From contig CACXMK010000005.1 in the NCBI GenBank assembly GCA_902768735.1, positions 1-64,000 on the forward strand: 64,000 nucleotides of DNA, written 5' to 3'. Below the pieces are notes generated by a model. That model searched no databases. It was not told the origin of the DNA and saw only the letters and a list, made by a program, of their open reading frames with translations. Position numbers and translations under genes: made by a program. Shown here piece by piece: positions 51,971-61,751 of this stretch. Source of the DNA: an uncultured Lachnospiraceae bacterium. GTDB taxonomy: Bacteria; Bacillota; Clostridia; Lachnospirales; Lachnospiraceae. Position 1 is the stretch's first letter; each line of letters opens with the position of its first letter.

Positions 51971-52982
51971 TCTTACCTCTTATTCCACGACGCATTAATA
52001 CCAAAATGAAGAAGGGAGTGCCGATCAGGGATAAGAGAAGCCCTGCCGGAAGCTCATAGGGATAAAACACTGTCCGCATCAGAGTATCACAGAAAAGAAG
52101 CAGGATACTCCCCCACACGATACAGGCAAGGATCTTCTTCCTGACGGAATATTGGTCGGAAAGCCGCAGGATATTGGGCACGATCAGCCCAACAAAGCCA
52201 AGGAGGCCGCACAGGCAGACCGCTGCAGAGGAAAGCAGGGCTGCGCAGGCCACTGTCAGTTTGCGGTGGCGTGCCACGGCAAGGCCAAGCCCCTGGGCCG
52301 CTTCATCACCGAGAGCAAAGAGCTCGATACCCGGACCCAGGCAAAAAGCGGCTGCAAGGCCCGCGAAGATCAAAAGGGCAGGCAGCGGGAGGCGCTGCAG
52401 ATCAATGCCCGCAAGACTCCCCATTGAAAAGCCGACTTTATCGGATACGCTTTCCGGCCTAAGAGTAATGACCGTATTGGAAGCAGCCGTCATCATAGAG
52501 GAGACAGCTACGCCGGACAGCACGATCACGGATTTGGACATGCCGGCTTTACGGGCAATCAGAAACACAAGGAGCGCAGAAAAGAGCGCGCCGGCAAAAG
52601 CCGCCGCGTTCCTTACATAATATACATGGGGAAAGTAGATGCCCGACAGCAGGACGAACAGTCCTGCTCCCGAATTGATTCCCATGATCCCCGGCGAAGC
52701 CAGTGGGTTGGAAAGGGCTTCCTGCAGAAGAAGTCCCGCCACAGACAGACCGCTGCCGCACAAAAGGCAGGCGGCAGTCCGCGGCATCCGGATCTGATAC
52801 AGAATGATCTGTGTTGATCTGGATCTCCCGGCGCCGATCAGTGTCTGTAAAAGCTCTGCGCTCGTAACTGCGCCGTTACCGGCCAGGAGCGAGATCAATA
52901 TACCGGCCGCCAGCAAAGGGACCCCTAAAACCATGATTCTATTTTTCTTCCAAGAGTTCCATGACATACCGGTATGCTTCAT
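51960..52982 (-). CDS. ABC transporter permease, FecCD/BtuC family
   Basis: 340 residues with about 9-10 membrane segments. Typical blocks are RMPRTAACLLCGSGLSVAG, LASPGIMGINSGAG, ALGDEAAQGLGL and GFVGLIVPNILRL. The start overlaps the substrate-binding protein gene by 44 bp; internal ATGs at 52967 and 52934 are alternatives. Family members import siderophores, haem, cobalamin or, in some (MolB), molybdate. Confidence 0.92.
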   Translation of the reverse strand: MKHTGMSWNSWKKNRIMVLGVPLLAAGILISLLAGNGAVTSAELLQTLIGAGRSRSTQIILYQIRMPRTAACLLCGSGLSVAGLLLQEALSNPLASPGIMGINSGAGLFVLLSGIYFPHVYYVRNAAAFAGALFSALLVFLIARKAGMSKSVIVLSGVAVSSMMTAASNTVITLRPESVSDKVGFSMGSLAGIDLQRLPLPALLIFAGLAAAFCLGPGIELFALGDEAAQGLGLAVARHRKLTVACAALLSSAAVCLCGLLGFVGLIVPNILRLSDQYSVRKKILACIVWGSILLLFCDTLMRTVFYPYELPAGLLLSLIGTPFFILVLMRRGIRGKNEK

Positions 52983-53952
52983 CCCATTTCGAATTTGGCT
53001 TATACTGAAAATAGTCCTTGGGCAGCGTAAAAACGCAGCCGTTCCTGACCGCAGTCAGTTCCTGCCACACGGGCTTTCCTGAGAATTCTTCCGCAAAACT
53101 CTCTTGCGCTTCTTCACTCTTTCCCTGCTCGATCACAAAGATGATATCGGGATCCGCATCCAGGATAGCTTCCAGGTTCAGCTCGTCAAGTGCGGAATTG
53201 TCCTGCGCAATATTTTGGAGTCCGAATGCGTTAAAGATCTCACAGGCAAAATAGTCGTTCTTGAGCGCTTTGTTCTTGGTCGCCGAAACCCGGAGGGCCA
53301 GATAGGTGCCCTTTCTCAAGTCCTGTTCCGATGCGCTTTGAAGGATCTGATCGATCCGTCCGCCGACATCCGTCACATTTTTCTTATAGCAGTCTTCCTT
53401 TCCGGTCATTCCTGTCAGTTCTTTCATGACCTGCTCATAATCGGAGAAAGAATTCACGCTGATCATCTTGGAATGGATGTCTCTCGACTGAAGTTCCTCG
53501 GCCAGCTTTTTATGGGTCGGCAGTTCACCGGACAGAAGTACAAGATCCGGCGACAAGGCAGCGATCGCCTCAAGAGAAGGATTCGTCACTGTCCCGATGA
53601 CCTTGGTATTCTCTGTGATCCCCTCAAGTTCCATGCCGTCTTCTGTCATTCCGGCCAGTTCTCCGCCCGATAAGAGCCAGAGATCACCGATCGATTTGGA
53701 GACAGCAACGACCGTAAATGGTTCTGATCCCTCAGCCGGGACCGTTTCGCTGTCTGTTGCCGGAGCTGAATCCCCGACTTCTACCGGAGTTGTCTCCTCG
53801 ACTGCGGCAGGGGTCGTCTCCTCGACTGAGGCAGGGGTCGTCTCCTCGACTGCGGCCGGCGTCTGCGTCGTACCTGACTGACTTCCACAGGCAGTCAGTG
53901 CCGCGACCACAAGGATCGCGGCAGCTGCTGCAAATTTCTTAAATAGTAACAT
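52939..53952 (-). CDS. ABC transporter substrate-binding lipoprotein (FecB/BtuF type)
   Basis: 337 residues. The signal peptide ends in the lipobox ALTAC. Then follows a Thr/Pro/Glu-rich linker with three VEETTPA-type repeats (~30-75) and a two-lobed TroA-like domain with DLVLLSG in the first lobe and ADPDIIFVIEQG in the second. The ligand cannot be read from the sequence. It starts 14 bp after asrC, so it belongs to that transcript. Confidence 0.92.
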   Translation of the reverse strand: MLLFKKFAAAAAILVVAALTACGSQSGTTQTPAAVEETTPASVEETTPAAVEETTPVEVGDSAPATDSETVPAEGSEPFTVVAVSKSIGDLWLLSGGELAGMTEDGMELEGITENTKVIGTVTNPSLEAIAALSPDLVLLSGELPTHKKLAEELQSRDIHSKMISVNSFSDYEQVMKELTGMTGKEDCYKKNVTDVGGRIDQILQSASEQDLRKGTYLALRVSATKNKALKNDYFACEIFNAFGLQNIAQDNSALDELNLEAILDADPDIIFVIEQGKSEEAQESFAEEFSGKPVWQELTAVRNGCVFTLPKDYFQYKPNSKWDEAYRYVMELLEEK

Positions 53953-53966
53953 ACGTTTCCTGCCAA

Positions 53967-54956
53967 TTACATAAGATTATTGCTTCTGTCGTAATGCTTG
54001 CCGCCCCAGTAGACACGGCTTGCGACTTCCGCTTTTTCATTGAGTTTCACATCCTTGAGTACCCACTTGCAGAACTCATCGAAGCCGGTCCTGTCCACGA
54101 TGTAGCCGATATGTTCTTTGCCCTCCAGGGCATTGGGATCGATATACTCCTCCACATAAGCGTAGGCATTCTTGACCATCTTGAAGATGCTCTCTTCATC
54201 CGCCCATTTGACGAAGTCCTCTGCCAGACGGGGATTCTTCTTGCCGGTGCGTCCCATGATGACGACACGGAAATAGTGTTCCTTGCTTCTGGTCCAGGCG
54301 CGAGTCGGACAGTAAGCCACGCATACGCCGCAGCCGATGCACTTAGCGGTATCCCTGACCACCTTGCCGTTGACAAGGGAGAGGGCTCCGACAGAACGGA
54401 TATTACAGTATTTGATGCACTGCTCACAGCTGACACAGCGATCGGGATCATACTGGGGTTCTGTCATGCCTATGAATCCAAAGTCGTCCATCCTTACCTT
54501 GCCGCAGTCGTTGGAGCAGCCGGTGAAGGCGATCTTGACGTGCAGGTTATTAGGGAAAATCATCTTGTCCATCTTCCTAGCCAGGTCTGTAGTGTCATAG
54601 CATCCGAAGGGGCACAGACGGGCGCCCGGACATGCCACGACATTTCTGGTTCCGGAAGCAGGATAACCCTTATCCCTCTCTTCCTGGTTGACGCCGGAAT
54701 CGTCGATGATGGACTGGATCATCTTATTGACATTAGCCATATCCTCTAGGGCAATACCGGGCAGCTCAACGCCCTGGCGGTTCGTCACAAAGATCGTTCC
54801 GTTACCGTATTTTTCCGCCACCTCAGCGATCCTGGCCATGCTTTTCGCATTGATCACACCGCCGGGAATTCGGATCCGGCTCGCGGTCTCCCCTCTAACC
54901 TTGGAGTAACGGAACGCATTTTTCTTCAATTTCTTTGTATTGATATCTCTTGCCAT
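53967..54956 (-). CDS. asrC: Anaerobic sulfite reductase subunit C (siroheme)
   Basis: The catalytic subunit. 329 residues. It has the sulfite/nitrite reductase siroheme and [4Fe-4S] ligands: CPGARLC (C-5-C) and TGCSNDC (C-3-C), plus a ferredoxin pair CVSCEQCIKYC and CIGCGVCVAYC. GAGGGG lies eight bases before the ATG at 54956. AsrC homologues reduce sulfite to sulfide and related enzymes accept nitrite, so nitrite reduction to ammonium is also possible here, where a nitrate-reductase-like enzyme is upstream. Confidence 0.93.
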   Translation of the reverse strand: MARDINTKKLKKNAFRYSKVRGETASRIRIPGGVINAKSMARIAEVAEKYGNGTIFVTNRQGVELPGIALEDMANVNKMIQSIIDDSGVNQEERDKGYPASGTRNVVACPGARLCPFGCYDTTDLARKMDKMIFPNNLHVKIAFTGCSNDCGKVRMDDFGFIGMTEPQYDPDRCVSCEQCIKYCNIRSVGALSLVNGKVVRDTAKCIGCGVCVAYCPTRAWTRSKEHYFRVVIMGRTGKKNPRLAEDFVKWADEESIFKMVKNAYAYVEEYIDPNALEGKEHIGYIVDRTGFDEFCKWVLKDVKLNEKAEVASRVYWGGKHYDRSNNLM

Positions 54957-54968
54957 ATTCCTCACCCC

Positions 54969-55769
54969 TCAATCCAGCATATTCTTGCTCTCGGTGTAAT
55001 TGAACACAGGGCCGTCCAGGCAGACGTATGTCTCACCGATCCGGCAGTGGCCGCATTTGCCTAAGCCGCAGCACATCTTGCGCTCCTGGGATACCCAGAT
55101 ATTCTCCTCTTTGAAGCCCTTCTGAAGAAGCCCCATAACAGAGAAGCGCATCATGGGAGGCGGGCCGACGACAACAGCCTTTGCGCTGCCGACATCCCGG
55201 ATCTCCACTTCGGGGATATATTTGGTCACGAGGCCGATCTTGCCTTCATATCCCTCGGGAGCTCCGTCAACAGTCAGGATCAGGTCCAGGGCCTCGTCCC
55301 ATCTCTTGAGGTCATCCCTGAAGAGCATATCGGAAGGACTGCGGAAACCTACGATCACATGCTTGTCTTTGGGAGCCTTCGTCTTCGCAAGAGCATCGAT
55401 CACGCCGCGAACAGGGGATACGCCCGTACCGCCTGCGATCACGATCACTTCACCGTCCTCATAGAGCGAGGTATCAAAGCCATTGCCGTACGGTCCCCTC
55501 AGAAGAAGGGTCCTTCCCTCGCCTTTTTCAAAAACTTCCCCCGTGACGCGTCCGACCCTGCGGATGGTCAGGTCTACGAAATCTTCCCCTATACCGCTGA
55601 CAGAGATCGGAGCCTCACCGTATTTGGGGACCGACACTTCAAAAAACTGTCCGGGCTTTACCTCTCCGGTAAAGCTCATCCGGAAGGTGTATTCCTTGTC
55701 CGTATGGCGAATGATCTCTTTGATCTCCGAAGGGAACGGAACATACGGATTATTGCTCATATTACCCAT
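54969..55769 (-). CDS. asrB: Anaerobic sulfite reductase subunit B (FAD and 2Fe-2S)
   Basis: 266 residues of ferredoxin-NADP reductase type. FAD/NAD motifs are LLRGPYGNGF and AGGTGVSPVRG; the C-terminal Cys cluster CCGLGKCGHCRIG holds a 2Fe-2S centre as in dihydroorotate dehydrogenase electron-transfer subunits. It passes electrons from NAD(P)H to AsrA/C. GGAGG is 8 nt before the ATG at 55769, and the gene overlaps asrA by 8 bp. Confidence 0.94.
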   Translation of the reverse strand: MGNMSNNPYVPFPSEIKEIIRHTDKEYTFRMSFTGEVKPGQFFEVSVPKYGEAPISVSGIGEDFVDLTIRRVGRVTGEVFEKGEGRTLLLRGPYGNGFDTSLYEDGEVIVIAGGTGVSPVRGVIDALAKTKAPKDKHVIVGFRSPSDMLFRDDLKRWDEALDLILTVDGAPEGYEGKIGLVTKYIPEVEIRDVGSAKAVVVGPPPMMRFSVMGLLQKGFKEENIWVSQERKMCCGLGKCGHCRIGETYVCLDGPVFNYTESKNMLD

Positions 55770-56781
55770 TGACCGCACCTCCTTCCACAGCGTCATTTAC
55801 CTTGTTGATGATATTGGCATAGGAAATGTATTCCGGACATACCATATCGCAGCGGCCGCAGCCGACGCACATGTCATAGCCGAAGCGTTTCCTGAAATCA
55901 ACGATCTTGTGAAGGACCTTGAACCGCATTCTCTCTCCGTTGGTCCTGCGGTACTGTCCGCCACCCGCGACGTTGGTGTATCCGTCCACCATGCAGGAAG
56001 CGCCCACTCTCCTGCGCTCACCCACTCTGCCGTTGTCCGTGTAGAAAACGTCCTGCATAGTATAGCAGGTGCAGGTAGGACATACGAAGTTGCATCGGCC
56101 ACAGTTGATGCAGCGGGCCGTGTATTCGTCCCAGAGGGGATCCTTGTAAATGCTGATAGGCACTTCTGCAGGTATAGTTACCTTTACTTCGTTCTCTGTG
56201 ACATAACGGGCTTCTACGTTTTCTTCGCTCTCTGCCTCGGCGGCAAAAACAGCGGCAAGCTCGTCATCTTTCACATCAAAGTAATACTTTCCGTCGATCA
56301 GGTCGACGGAGAAAAGATAACCGCCGTCAGCCCTGTTGGTCCCCATGCTGACACAGAAGCAGTCTTCATAGGAATGCCCGCAGCCGATCAGGGCAAATTT
56401 CACCTTTTCACGGATCCTCTTATAGAAGGGATCCTCAAATTTGTTCTCGAGATAGATGGCGTCAAGCCTTTTCACAGCGTGCAGGTCGCAGCTCCGAAGG
56501 AAGATGATGACTTCCCGCTCATCCATATCCGCTTCCTTTACTTCCTCTTCGGTAAAGAAGAAAAGTGTCTGGGAGAGGGGTGTCAGGAGCTCCTTAAAGG
56601 CGTAGTCGGACTTTTTTTCCATTTCGATCTGGGAAGCTTCTGTTACGAAATCATAGCGGACCACATCCACATCCGTATAACGGCCTTCTCCGACCTTGTT
56701 GACCGGCGCGTAGATGCGCCGGCTCTCGCCAATTTTCCCCAGTACGCGTGTGAAGCCGTCCTGGCTTAATACATAACCCAT
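55762..56781 (-). CDS. asrA: Anaerobic sulfite reductase subunit A (iron-sulfur)
   Basis: 339 residues. The C-terminal half holds two [4Fe-4S] clusters, CINCGRCNFVCPTC and CVGCGRCDMVCPEY. The N-terminal half is soluble and unlike other families, and contains FFTEEEVKEADMD. It shuttles electrons in the Asr complex. The gene overlaps asrB and follows the TDT gene after 74 bp. Confidence 0.94.
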   Translation of the reverse strand: MGYVLSQDGFTRVLGKIGESRRIYAPVNKVGEGRYTDVDVVRYDFVTEASQIEMEKKSDYAFKELLTPLSQTLFFFTEEEVKEADMDEREVIIFLRSCDLHAVKRLDAIYLENKFEDPFYKRIREKVKFALIGCGHSYEDCFCVSMGTNRADGGYLFSVDLIDGKYYFDVKDDELAAVFAAEAESEENVEARYVTENEVKVTIPAEVPISIYKDPLWDEYTARCINCGRCNFVCPTCTCYTMQDVFYTDNGRVGERRRVGASCMVDGYTNVAGGGQYRRTNGERMRFKVLHKIVDFRKRFGYDMCVGCGRCDMVCPEYISYANIINKVNDAVEGGAVNG

Positions 56782-56855
56782 TATTGCTTACTCCTTTCCC
56801 GCCGGCACTGTTTTGACAGGCCCGGCATCATGTCGATATCCTTTCAGTTACACAG

Positions 56856-57794
56856 TTACATAGACCTCTTGGGGGTCTTAAGGAGCATACGAAGGAAGTT
56901 CAGGAGCACATAGCCGATCAGCATAGAGGTCAAAAAGATCTGGAATCCTGACAGCTGCGTGACTGCCGCGGCAGCGCCTTCCTTTCCGTTGGCCGCGAGA
57001 TAACCGGCCATTTTGTTTGTCGCAACAATACCGATCGCCATCGGGAAAGTCAGTCCCGCATAGCCCGGCACAAAATCAAAGGAAAAGAAATCCGGGAGTT
57101 TGATGATAATAAACAGCAGAGAAGCCAGCACACAGAAATACAGGAAATACAAAAGGGCTGCCGGCGGCGGATCAAATGTGTTGAGCAAACTGACCACGCA
57201 CAGACTGCAGGGCGCGAGTACGACCGCCATGGTATGGTAGACGGCCGGCTTGACCGGAACTTTGATCAGGCGGTAGATCATAATGGGGATCAGGATCAGA
57301 TAGATGATAATCCCGTAGATCGTGATCACCTGCAGCACGGGTTTCATGTTCATGGCGCCGCCGGTAACACAGCTGACCATGATCCCGTTGTAGGTAACGA
57401 ACCAGCTCGGGACCGTGGTATTGATATCTCTTTTCTTTATGGCATTGTTGTATGTAAAGATGCAGATATGGACCGCGTGGATGATGAGGGCGCACAGCCA
57501 GATAATCTTTCCGAATCCCAGGCCTTTTTCATAGTAGAAACTGCCCAGGATCATCAGGCACATGGTAAAGCCCGCATAAAGGCTGGACGGTACGGTCATC
57601 TTATATTCCGACGCGCATACGCCGGGATAGACGATGATCTTGACGATATAACAGATGATAACGATCGTGGCAACAGCCATGACCAGGTAACGGAACCAGG
57701 TATAACCCATTCCCCCGTAGACGTTGGAAAGTGTCAGGGCGCCAACAAATGTAGGCAGGACCGGAACCGGCATTCTCTTAAGTCTTTCAATCAT
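56856..57794 (-). CDS. TDT-family (TehA/SLAC1-like) anion transporter
   Basis: 312 residues, about ten membrane segments. The N-terminal PVPVLPTFVGALTLSN is typical of the tellurite-resistance/dicarboxylate transporter family, which includes sulfite exporters and dicarboxylate carriers. GGAG lies five bases before the ATG at 57794. In this operon a role in moving sulfite, nitrite or nitrate is likely but not proven. Confidence 0.82.
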   Translation of the reverse strand: MIERLKRMPVPVLPTFVGALTLSNVYGGMGYTWFRYLVMAVATIVIICYIVKIIVYPGVCASEYKMTVPSSLYAGFTMCLMILGSFYYEKGLGFGKIIWLCALIIHAVHICIFTYNNAIKKRDINTTVPSWFVTYNGIMVSCVTGGAMNMKPVLQVITIYGIIIYLILIPIMIYRLIKVPVKPAVYHTMAVVLAPCSLCVVSLLNTFDPPPAALLYFLYFCVLASLLFIIIKLPDFFSFDFVPGYAGLTFPMAIGIVATNKMAGYLAANGKEGAAAAVTQLSGFQIFLTSMLIGYVLLNFLRMLLKTPKRSM

Positions 57795-57811
57795 TTTTAC
57801 TCCCCCTATTA

Positions 57812-59041
57812 TCAAAGCTCATAAGCAAATTCGAGATTCGCTTTTTCATGGAAAAAGTCGGAATAATCGATCTCGAACAGAGGCTTTTTGACCTTGGTCA
57901 CATCGATCTTTCTGGCGATCATCTGCTGCAGGACGCCGCCGTAGGCCAGGTCTCCCTGCAGAAGCGCGCCGACGATGACGCCATCCTTGGAGACGACCTT
58001 TTTATATACCCCGTTCTTGTCATAGGTATCGACCCTGTAGCTGTCATCAGGGGGTGTTACGATTCCGAGGGACATGGTGTGAATGCCCAGGAAACTCATG
58101 GTGGACTTACTGGCGAAGAAATCCGTCATTTTCTCTTTGTGTCCCGCCATATTGGCAGCGGCGACCATGCCTTCCTTGACTGCTGCCGGCCAGATCGGAC
58201 TCGTTCCGGAAACATCTCCGGCGCCGTATACGTCCGGATCGGAGGTCCTTCCGTATTCATCATAGACAAGGCCGAACCTGGACAGCGTAATACCCGAATT
58301 CTTGAGGAATTCGACGTTGGAACGGACGCCTGCGGTTACGACGAAGAAATCGCAGGGAAGGACTGTCCCGTCGCTGAGCACGATCTCATAGATCTGATGG
58401 TCCTCACCAACACGGACTTCATTGACGCCTACACCATAGTATTGATCGACGCCCTGTGCTTTGAAGGCATCGATATATGTCTTTGCCGCTCTCTCATCCA
58501 GCTGTCTGTTGAGGAGCCAGCCGGCAAAATCTACAAGGACAACCTTGACGCCCATGTGCAGGAAACCGGTCGCGCAGTCGATGCCGATCAGTCCTGAGCC
58601 CAGGACCACGATATGCTTGGCTTTCTTCGGAACTTCCTTCAGCACTTCGATATCGTCGATATTGCGGAAACCTATATAATTCTCAGCCTCCGACAGTCCT
58701 TTGATGGGCGGAATAAAGGTGTGGGAACCGGTCGCCACAAGGAGCTTATCATAGGAAAGCTCTTCGTTCCCGTCCAGCACCAGAATGTGTTCCGCGGGTC
58801 TTAGATCAATAGCTTCCCTTCCCCTCATCCAGTTCACTTTGTAAAGAGTGTCAAAATCCGGCTCAGCGAAGTTCAGCCTCTCCAGCGTCCTCTCTCCGGA
58901 TAAATACTGATGGAGGATACATCTGGAATAGATGTTCTGATCCTTGGAAACAAGAATGATCTCTCCCTCCTTATCAAATTTCCGGAGCTCCCGAATAGCG
59001 TTGATTCCCGCGGCAGATGAACCAATAATTACATATCTCAT
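57812..59041 (-). CDS. NAD(P)H/FAD-dependent oxidoreductase
   Basis: 409 residues of the pyridine nucleotide-disulfide reductase type, without a redox disulfide. FAD motif VIIGSSAAGINA, NAD motif VVLGSGLIGIDCA, and VYGAGDVSGT for the second FAD contact. It likely supplies electrons to the ferredoxin-like subunit next to it, as in clostridial nitrate reductases. Its start overlaps the previous stop by 4 bp. Confidence 0.9.
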   Translation of the reverse strand: MRYVIIGSSAAGINAIRELRKFDKEGEIILVSKDQNIYSRCILHQYLSGERTLERLNFAEPDFDTLYKVNWMRGREAIDLRPAEHILVLDGNEELSYDKLLVATGSHTFIPPIKGLSEAENYIGFRNIDDIEVLKEVPKKAKHIVVLGSGLIGIDCATGFLHMGVKVVLVDFAGWLLNRQLDERAAKTYIDAFKAQGVDQYYGVGVNEVRVGEDHQIYEIVLSDGTVLPCDFFVVTAGVRSNVEFLKNSGITLSRFGLVYDEYGRTSDPDVYGAGDVSGTSPIWPAAVKEGMVAAANMAGHKEKMTDFFASKSTMSFLGIHTMSLGIVTPPDDSYRVDTYDKNGVYKKVVSKDGVIVGALLQGDLAYGGVLQQMIARKIDVTKVKKPLFEIDYSDFFHEKANLEFAYEL

Positions 59042-59469
59042 ACTTTCACCTCCTCAAGGGTGATCGCGTGCATGGGACATTTCTCGACGCACATGGGTTT
59101 AGGTGTCTTTCCATCCTCGCTTCTGTGAACACACATATTGCATTTCATGATCTCTTTGTGATGGATGCTGTCGTACTTCAGGATGCCATAAGGGCAGGAC
59201 ATGATGCACATGTAGCAGCTGGCACAGTGGTCCTTGTCATATTCCACGAAGCCTGTCTCGGGATTCTTGTGCATGGCACCTGTCATGCAGGTATACGTAC
59301 ATTCAGGTTTATTGCAGTGTCTGCAGAAGATGGGCGCAGGGGTGGTTTCGGAATCGATGACGACCCTGTTCCTGGCATCTCCGCTCTCTGTCTCATGGCT
59401 GACCACGCAGGCCGTTACGCAGGTCAGACAGCCAATACAGAGGTTTCTGTCTATTTTGATTCGATACAT
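59038..59469 (-). CDS. 4Fe-4S ferredoxin-type electron transfer subunit (four clusters)
   Basis: 143 residues. Four [4Fe-4S] sites are visible: CIGCLTC, CRHCNKPECTYTC, CASCYMCIMSC and CNMCV...CVEKC. The arrangement is the DmsB/HycB type, typical of electron transfer partners of molybdopterin enzymes. It sits between the molybdopterin subunit and the FAD protein. Confidence 0.92.
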   Translation of the reverse strand: MYRIKIDRNLCIGCLTCVTACVVSHETESGDARNRVVIDSETTPAPIFCRHCNKPECTYTCMTGAMHKNPETGFVEYDKDHCASCYMCIMSCPYGILKYDSIHHKEIMKCNMCVHRSEDGKTPKPMCVEKCPMHAITLEEVKV

Positions 59470-59484
59470 AAAACCGTCCCCCTT

Positions 59485-61569
59485 TTAAATTTTTTCGATC
59501 CGACAGGTCCCGCCCTTGTAATTGGGCTCTTTGGAATACTTGTCATAGCTGGAAGGTGTCAGCTTGTTGCACTCAATATAGTGGATGGGTGCGAAAAGTT
59601 CTCCGTACTGAACGTTGTCGGTGATCTTAACTGAAAATACGGCATTTTCTCCGTTGGAAGAATAGACGCGGATCTCATCCATCTCTTTGATGCCCTTTTC
59701 CGCCGCAAGAGCGGTATTCATATAGAGATAGGCTTTCTTCAGGGAGACGTCCTCCACGAATTTCACTTCCTTGGTCCTGCTCTGCGTGTGCCACTGGCCG
59801 ACTGTGCCTCTGCCGGTATTAAAGACGAGAGGGAACTCCTCTGTGGTAGGGATCGGATTTCCTAGCGGCTCTTCAAAGACGAATCTCGCTCTTCCGGAAG
59901 GCGTAAAGAATTTGCCGTCGGAATAGAGCCGTCTCTGCTCATCGGAGAACTCTTCCTCTCTGCCCTCAGGATAAGGCCACTGTCTGCCGTGGGAATCTGT
60001 CAGGTCGTCCCAATGGACGCCCGTAAAGTCGCATCCCCTGCCTCTGGAGCATTCTCTGAGCATATCAAAACACTGCTGCGGCGTCTCCCATTTCGCAATG
60101 GCATCGCCCATGTCAAGTGCCTTGGCCACGCCAAGGATACACTCATAGTCGGAGATCTCGTTCTCTCCCCTCTCAAGGACCTTGCGCAGAGGAGAAAGTC
60201 GTCTCTCCAGGTTGATGTAGGTCCCCTCTTTCTTGATGCCGGGCACTACAGGGAAGTAGACCGTGCAGTCCTCTGCGCTCTCAATAGTGTCATAGATATC
60301 CTGTACGACAAAGAGTTCCAGTTTCTTGGCAGCAGATGCGAAGGTCTCATTGTTCGTCCAGCTGTGCCTGGGGTTGGTGCACAGGATCCACAGGCCCTTG
60401 ATCTCGCCTTCATTGATCAGCTCGACAATCCTGTTGTAGGGCAGCGTGGGCTTCTTGGCGATGAGATCCGGCGTGATCCCGACGATGTCCGCAATGCGCT
60501 TTCTCTCGGCCTCGTCAGTAAAATCGCCGCCAGCGAACAGGCAGGTGGTGTTGCTGAAGAGTCTCGAAGCCATGGCGTTGCACTGGCCCGTAATGGAGTT
60601 TCCGCCCGTGCCGGGCTTTCCGATATTGCCGGTCAAAAAAGCTAGATTCATGATCGACTGAGCCGTCCGGACAGCTTCATATCCCTGGTTGACGCCCATA
60701 GTCCACCAGAACGAAACAGCCTTGCCATTGTGGATCAGCTCCACAAGCTCAAGGATCTGCTCTTTGGAAAGGCCCGTCTCTTTGCTCCCTCTCTCAAGGG
60801 TAAAGGCTTTTACGAATTCCTTGAAATCCTCATAGCCCTCTGTGTGCTCGTCCACAAAGCTGTGATCCACATAGTCCTTCTCGATGATCTGATTGGCCAG
60901 AGTATACATAAGGGTAAGGTCTGATCTCCAGCGCAGAGGATAATGGTAATCGGCATTCCTTGCGGTTTCCGACTTTCTGGGATCGATAACAATGATCTTT
61001 CTGTCCGGGATTTTGTTGTTCCTGACGCGCTGCCAGATGATGGGATGAGCGACAACAGGGTTGGATCCGATAAAGATGATAGTATCAGAGAGTTCAAAAT
61101 CATTAAGTGTGTAGCCGGGTGCATCGTATCCGAAAGTGCCCTTGTGGGCTACCGCCGCTGAGGCCATGCAGAGTCTGGTATTTCCGTCCACATTGGTCTG
61201 AAGGAAGTTGCGCATAACATGGCCGAAGATCGCGAACTCCTCCAGGGTCAGCTGACCGGTACTGATACCGGCAACGCTCTCCCTGCCGTACTTTTCCTGC
61301 AGATCTTTGATCTTATCTGCAACATACTTAAATCCTTCGTCCCATGACACTTCCTTAAAGCTTCCGTCCTCCTGACGGATCTTAGGGAGGGCATTGGGCT
61401 TTACAGTTGTCTGCTGCTTGCTGAGCGACAGTCCCTTGATACAGCTAAAACCGTCGTTGACCGGATAGCCTTTCGTCGGAACAGTCTTAACGATTTGGCC
61501 ATCTTCTATGTAAAAGTCCAAGTTACAGTCGATGGCGCAAAAATTGCACGTGGATTGCACCTTCCTCAT
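59485..61569 (-). CDS. Molybdopterin oxidoreductase, nitrate-reductase-like catalytic subunit
   Basis: 694 residues. The N-terminal [4Fe-4S] Cys are C8, C11, C15 and C43. The probable Mo ligand is C134 in NTRLCMASA, a context like Nap/Nas nitrate reductases rather than the selenocysteine/Cys of formate dehydrogenases. GSNPVVAHPI and the molybdopterin-binding domain QWHTQSRTK complete the fold. No Tat signal is seen, so it is cytoplasmic. GAGG lies seven bases before the ATG at 61569; an upstream in-frame TTG (61674) gives no homology. Formate dehydrogenase or another oxidoreductase remains possible. Confidence 0.88.
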   Translation of the reverse strand: MRKVQSTCNFCAIDCNLDFYIEDGQIVKTVPTKGYPVNDGFSCIKGLSLSKQQTTVKPNALPKIRQEDGSFKEVSWDEGFKYVADKIKDLQEKYGRESVAGISTGQLTLEEFAIFGHVMRNFLQTNVDGNTRLCMASAAVAHKGTFGYDAPGYTLNDFELSDTIIFIGSNPVVAHPIIWQRVRNNKIPDRKIIVIDPRKSETARNADYHYPLRWRSDLTLMYTLANQIIEKDYVDHSFVDEHTEGYEDFKEFVKAFTLERGSKETGLSKEQILELVELIHNGKAVSFWWTMGVNQGYEAVRTAQSIMNLAFLTGNIGKPGTGGNSITGQCNAMASRLFSNTTCLFAGGDFTDEAERKRIADIVGITPDLIAKKPTLPYNRIVELINEGEIKGLWILCTNPRHSWTNNETFASAAKKLELFVVQDIYDTIESAEDCTVYFPVVPGIKKEGTYINLERRLSPLRKVLERGENEISDYECILGVAKALDMGDAIAKWETPQQCFDMLRECSRGRGCDFTGVHWDDLTDSHGRQWPYPEGREEEFSDEQRRLYSDGKFFTPSGRARFVFEEPLGNPIPTTEEFPLVFNTGRGTVGQWHTQSRTKEVKFVEDVSLKKAYLYMNTALAAEKGIKEMDEIRVYSSNGENAVFSVKITDNVQYGELFAPIHYIECNKLTPSSYDKYSKEPNYKGGTCRIEKI

Positions 61570-61620
61570 AGTTCGTCCTCGCTTCCTGTTTTGTTGGTTT
61601 TGATTGAAATTACCGATTTT

Positions 61621-61626
61621 ATTATA
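61621..61626 (-). promoter_or_regulatory. extended -10 promoter of the nitrate/sulfite operon
   Basis: TATAAT preceded by TG one base upstream (TGTTATAAT), 52 bp before the start of the molybdopterin gene. No good -35 is seen, which would suit an activated promoter; no FNR-type site was recognised. Confidence 0.5.
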
Positions 61627-61751
61627 ACATTGTTCGTATATTTTTTCAGCACATTCGTTTACTGGAATCAACATTAATGCTATTATTTGAGAACAGTATT
61701 CCGGACTATGAAACCTGGAATATCAAATACTGAAAGGATCAAACTGACAAA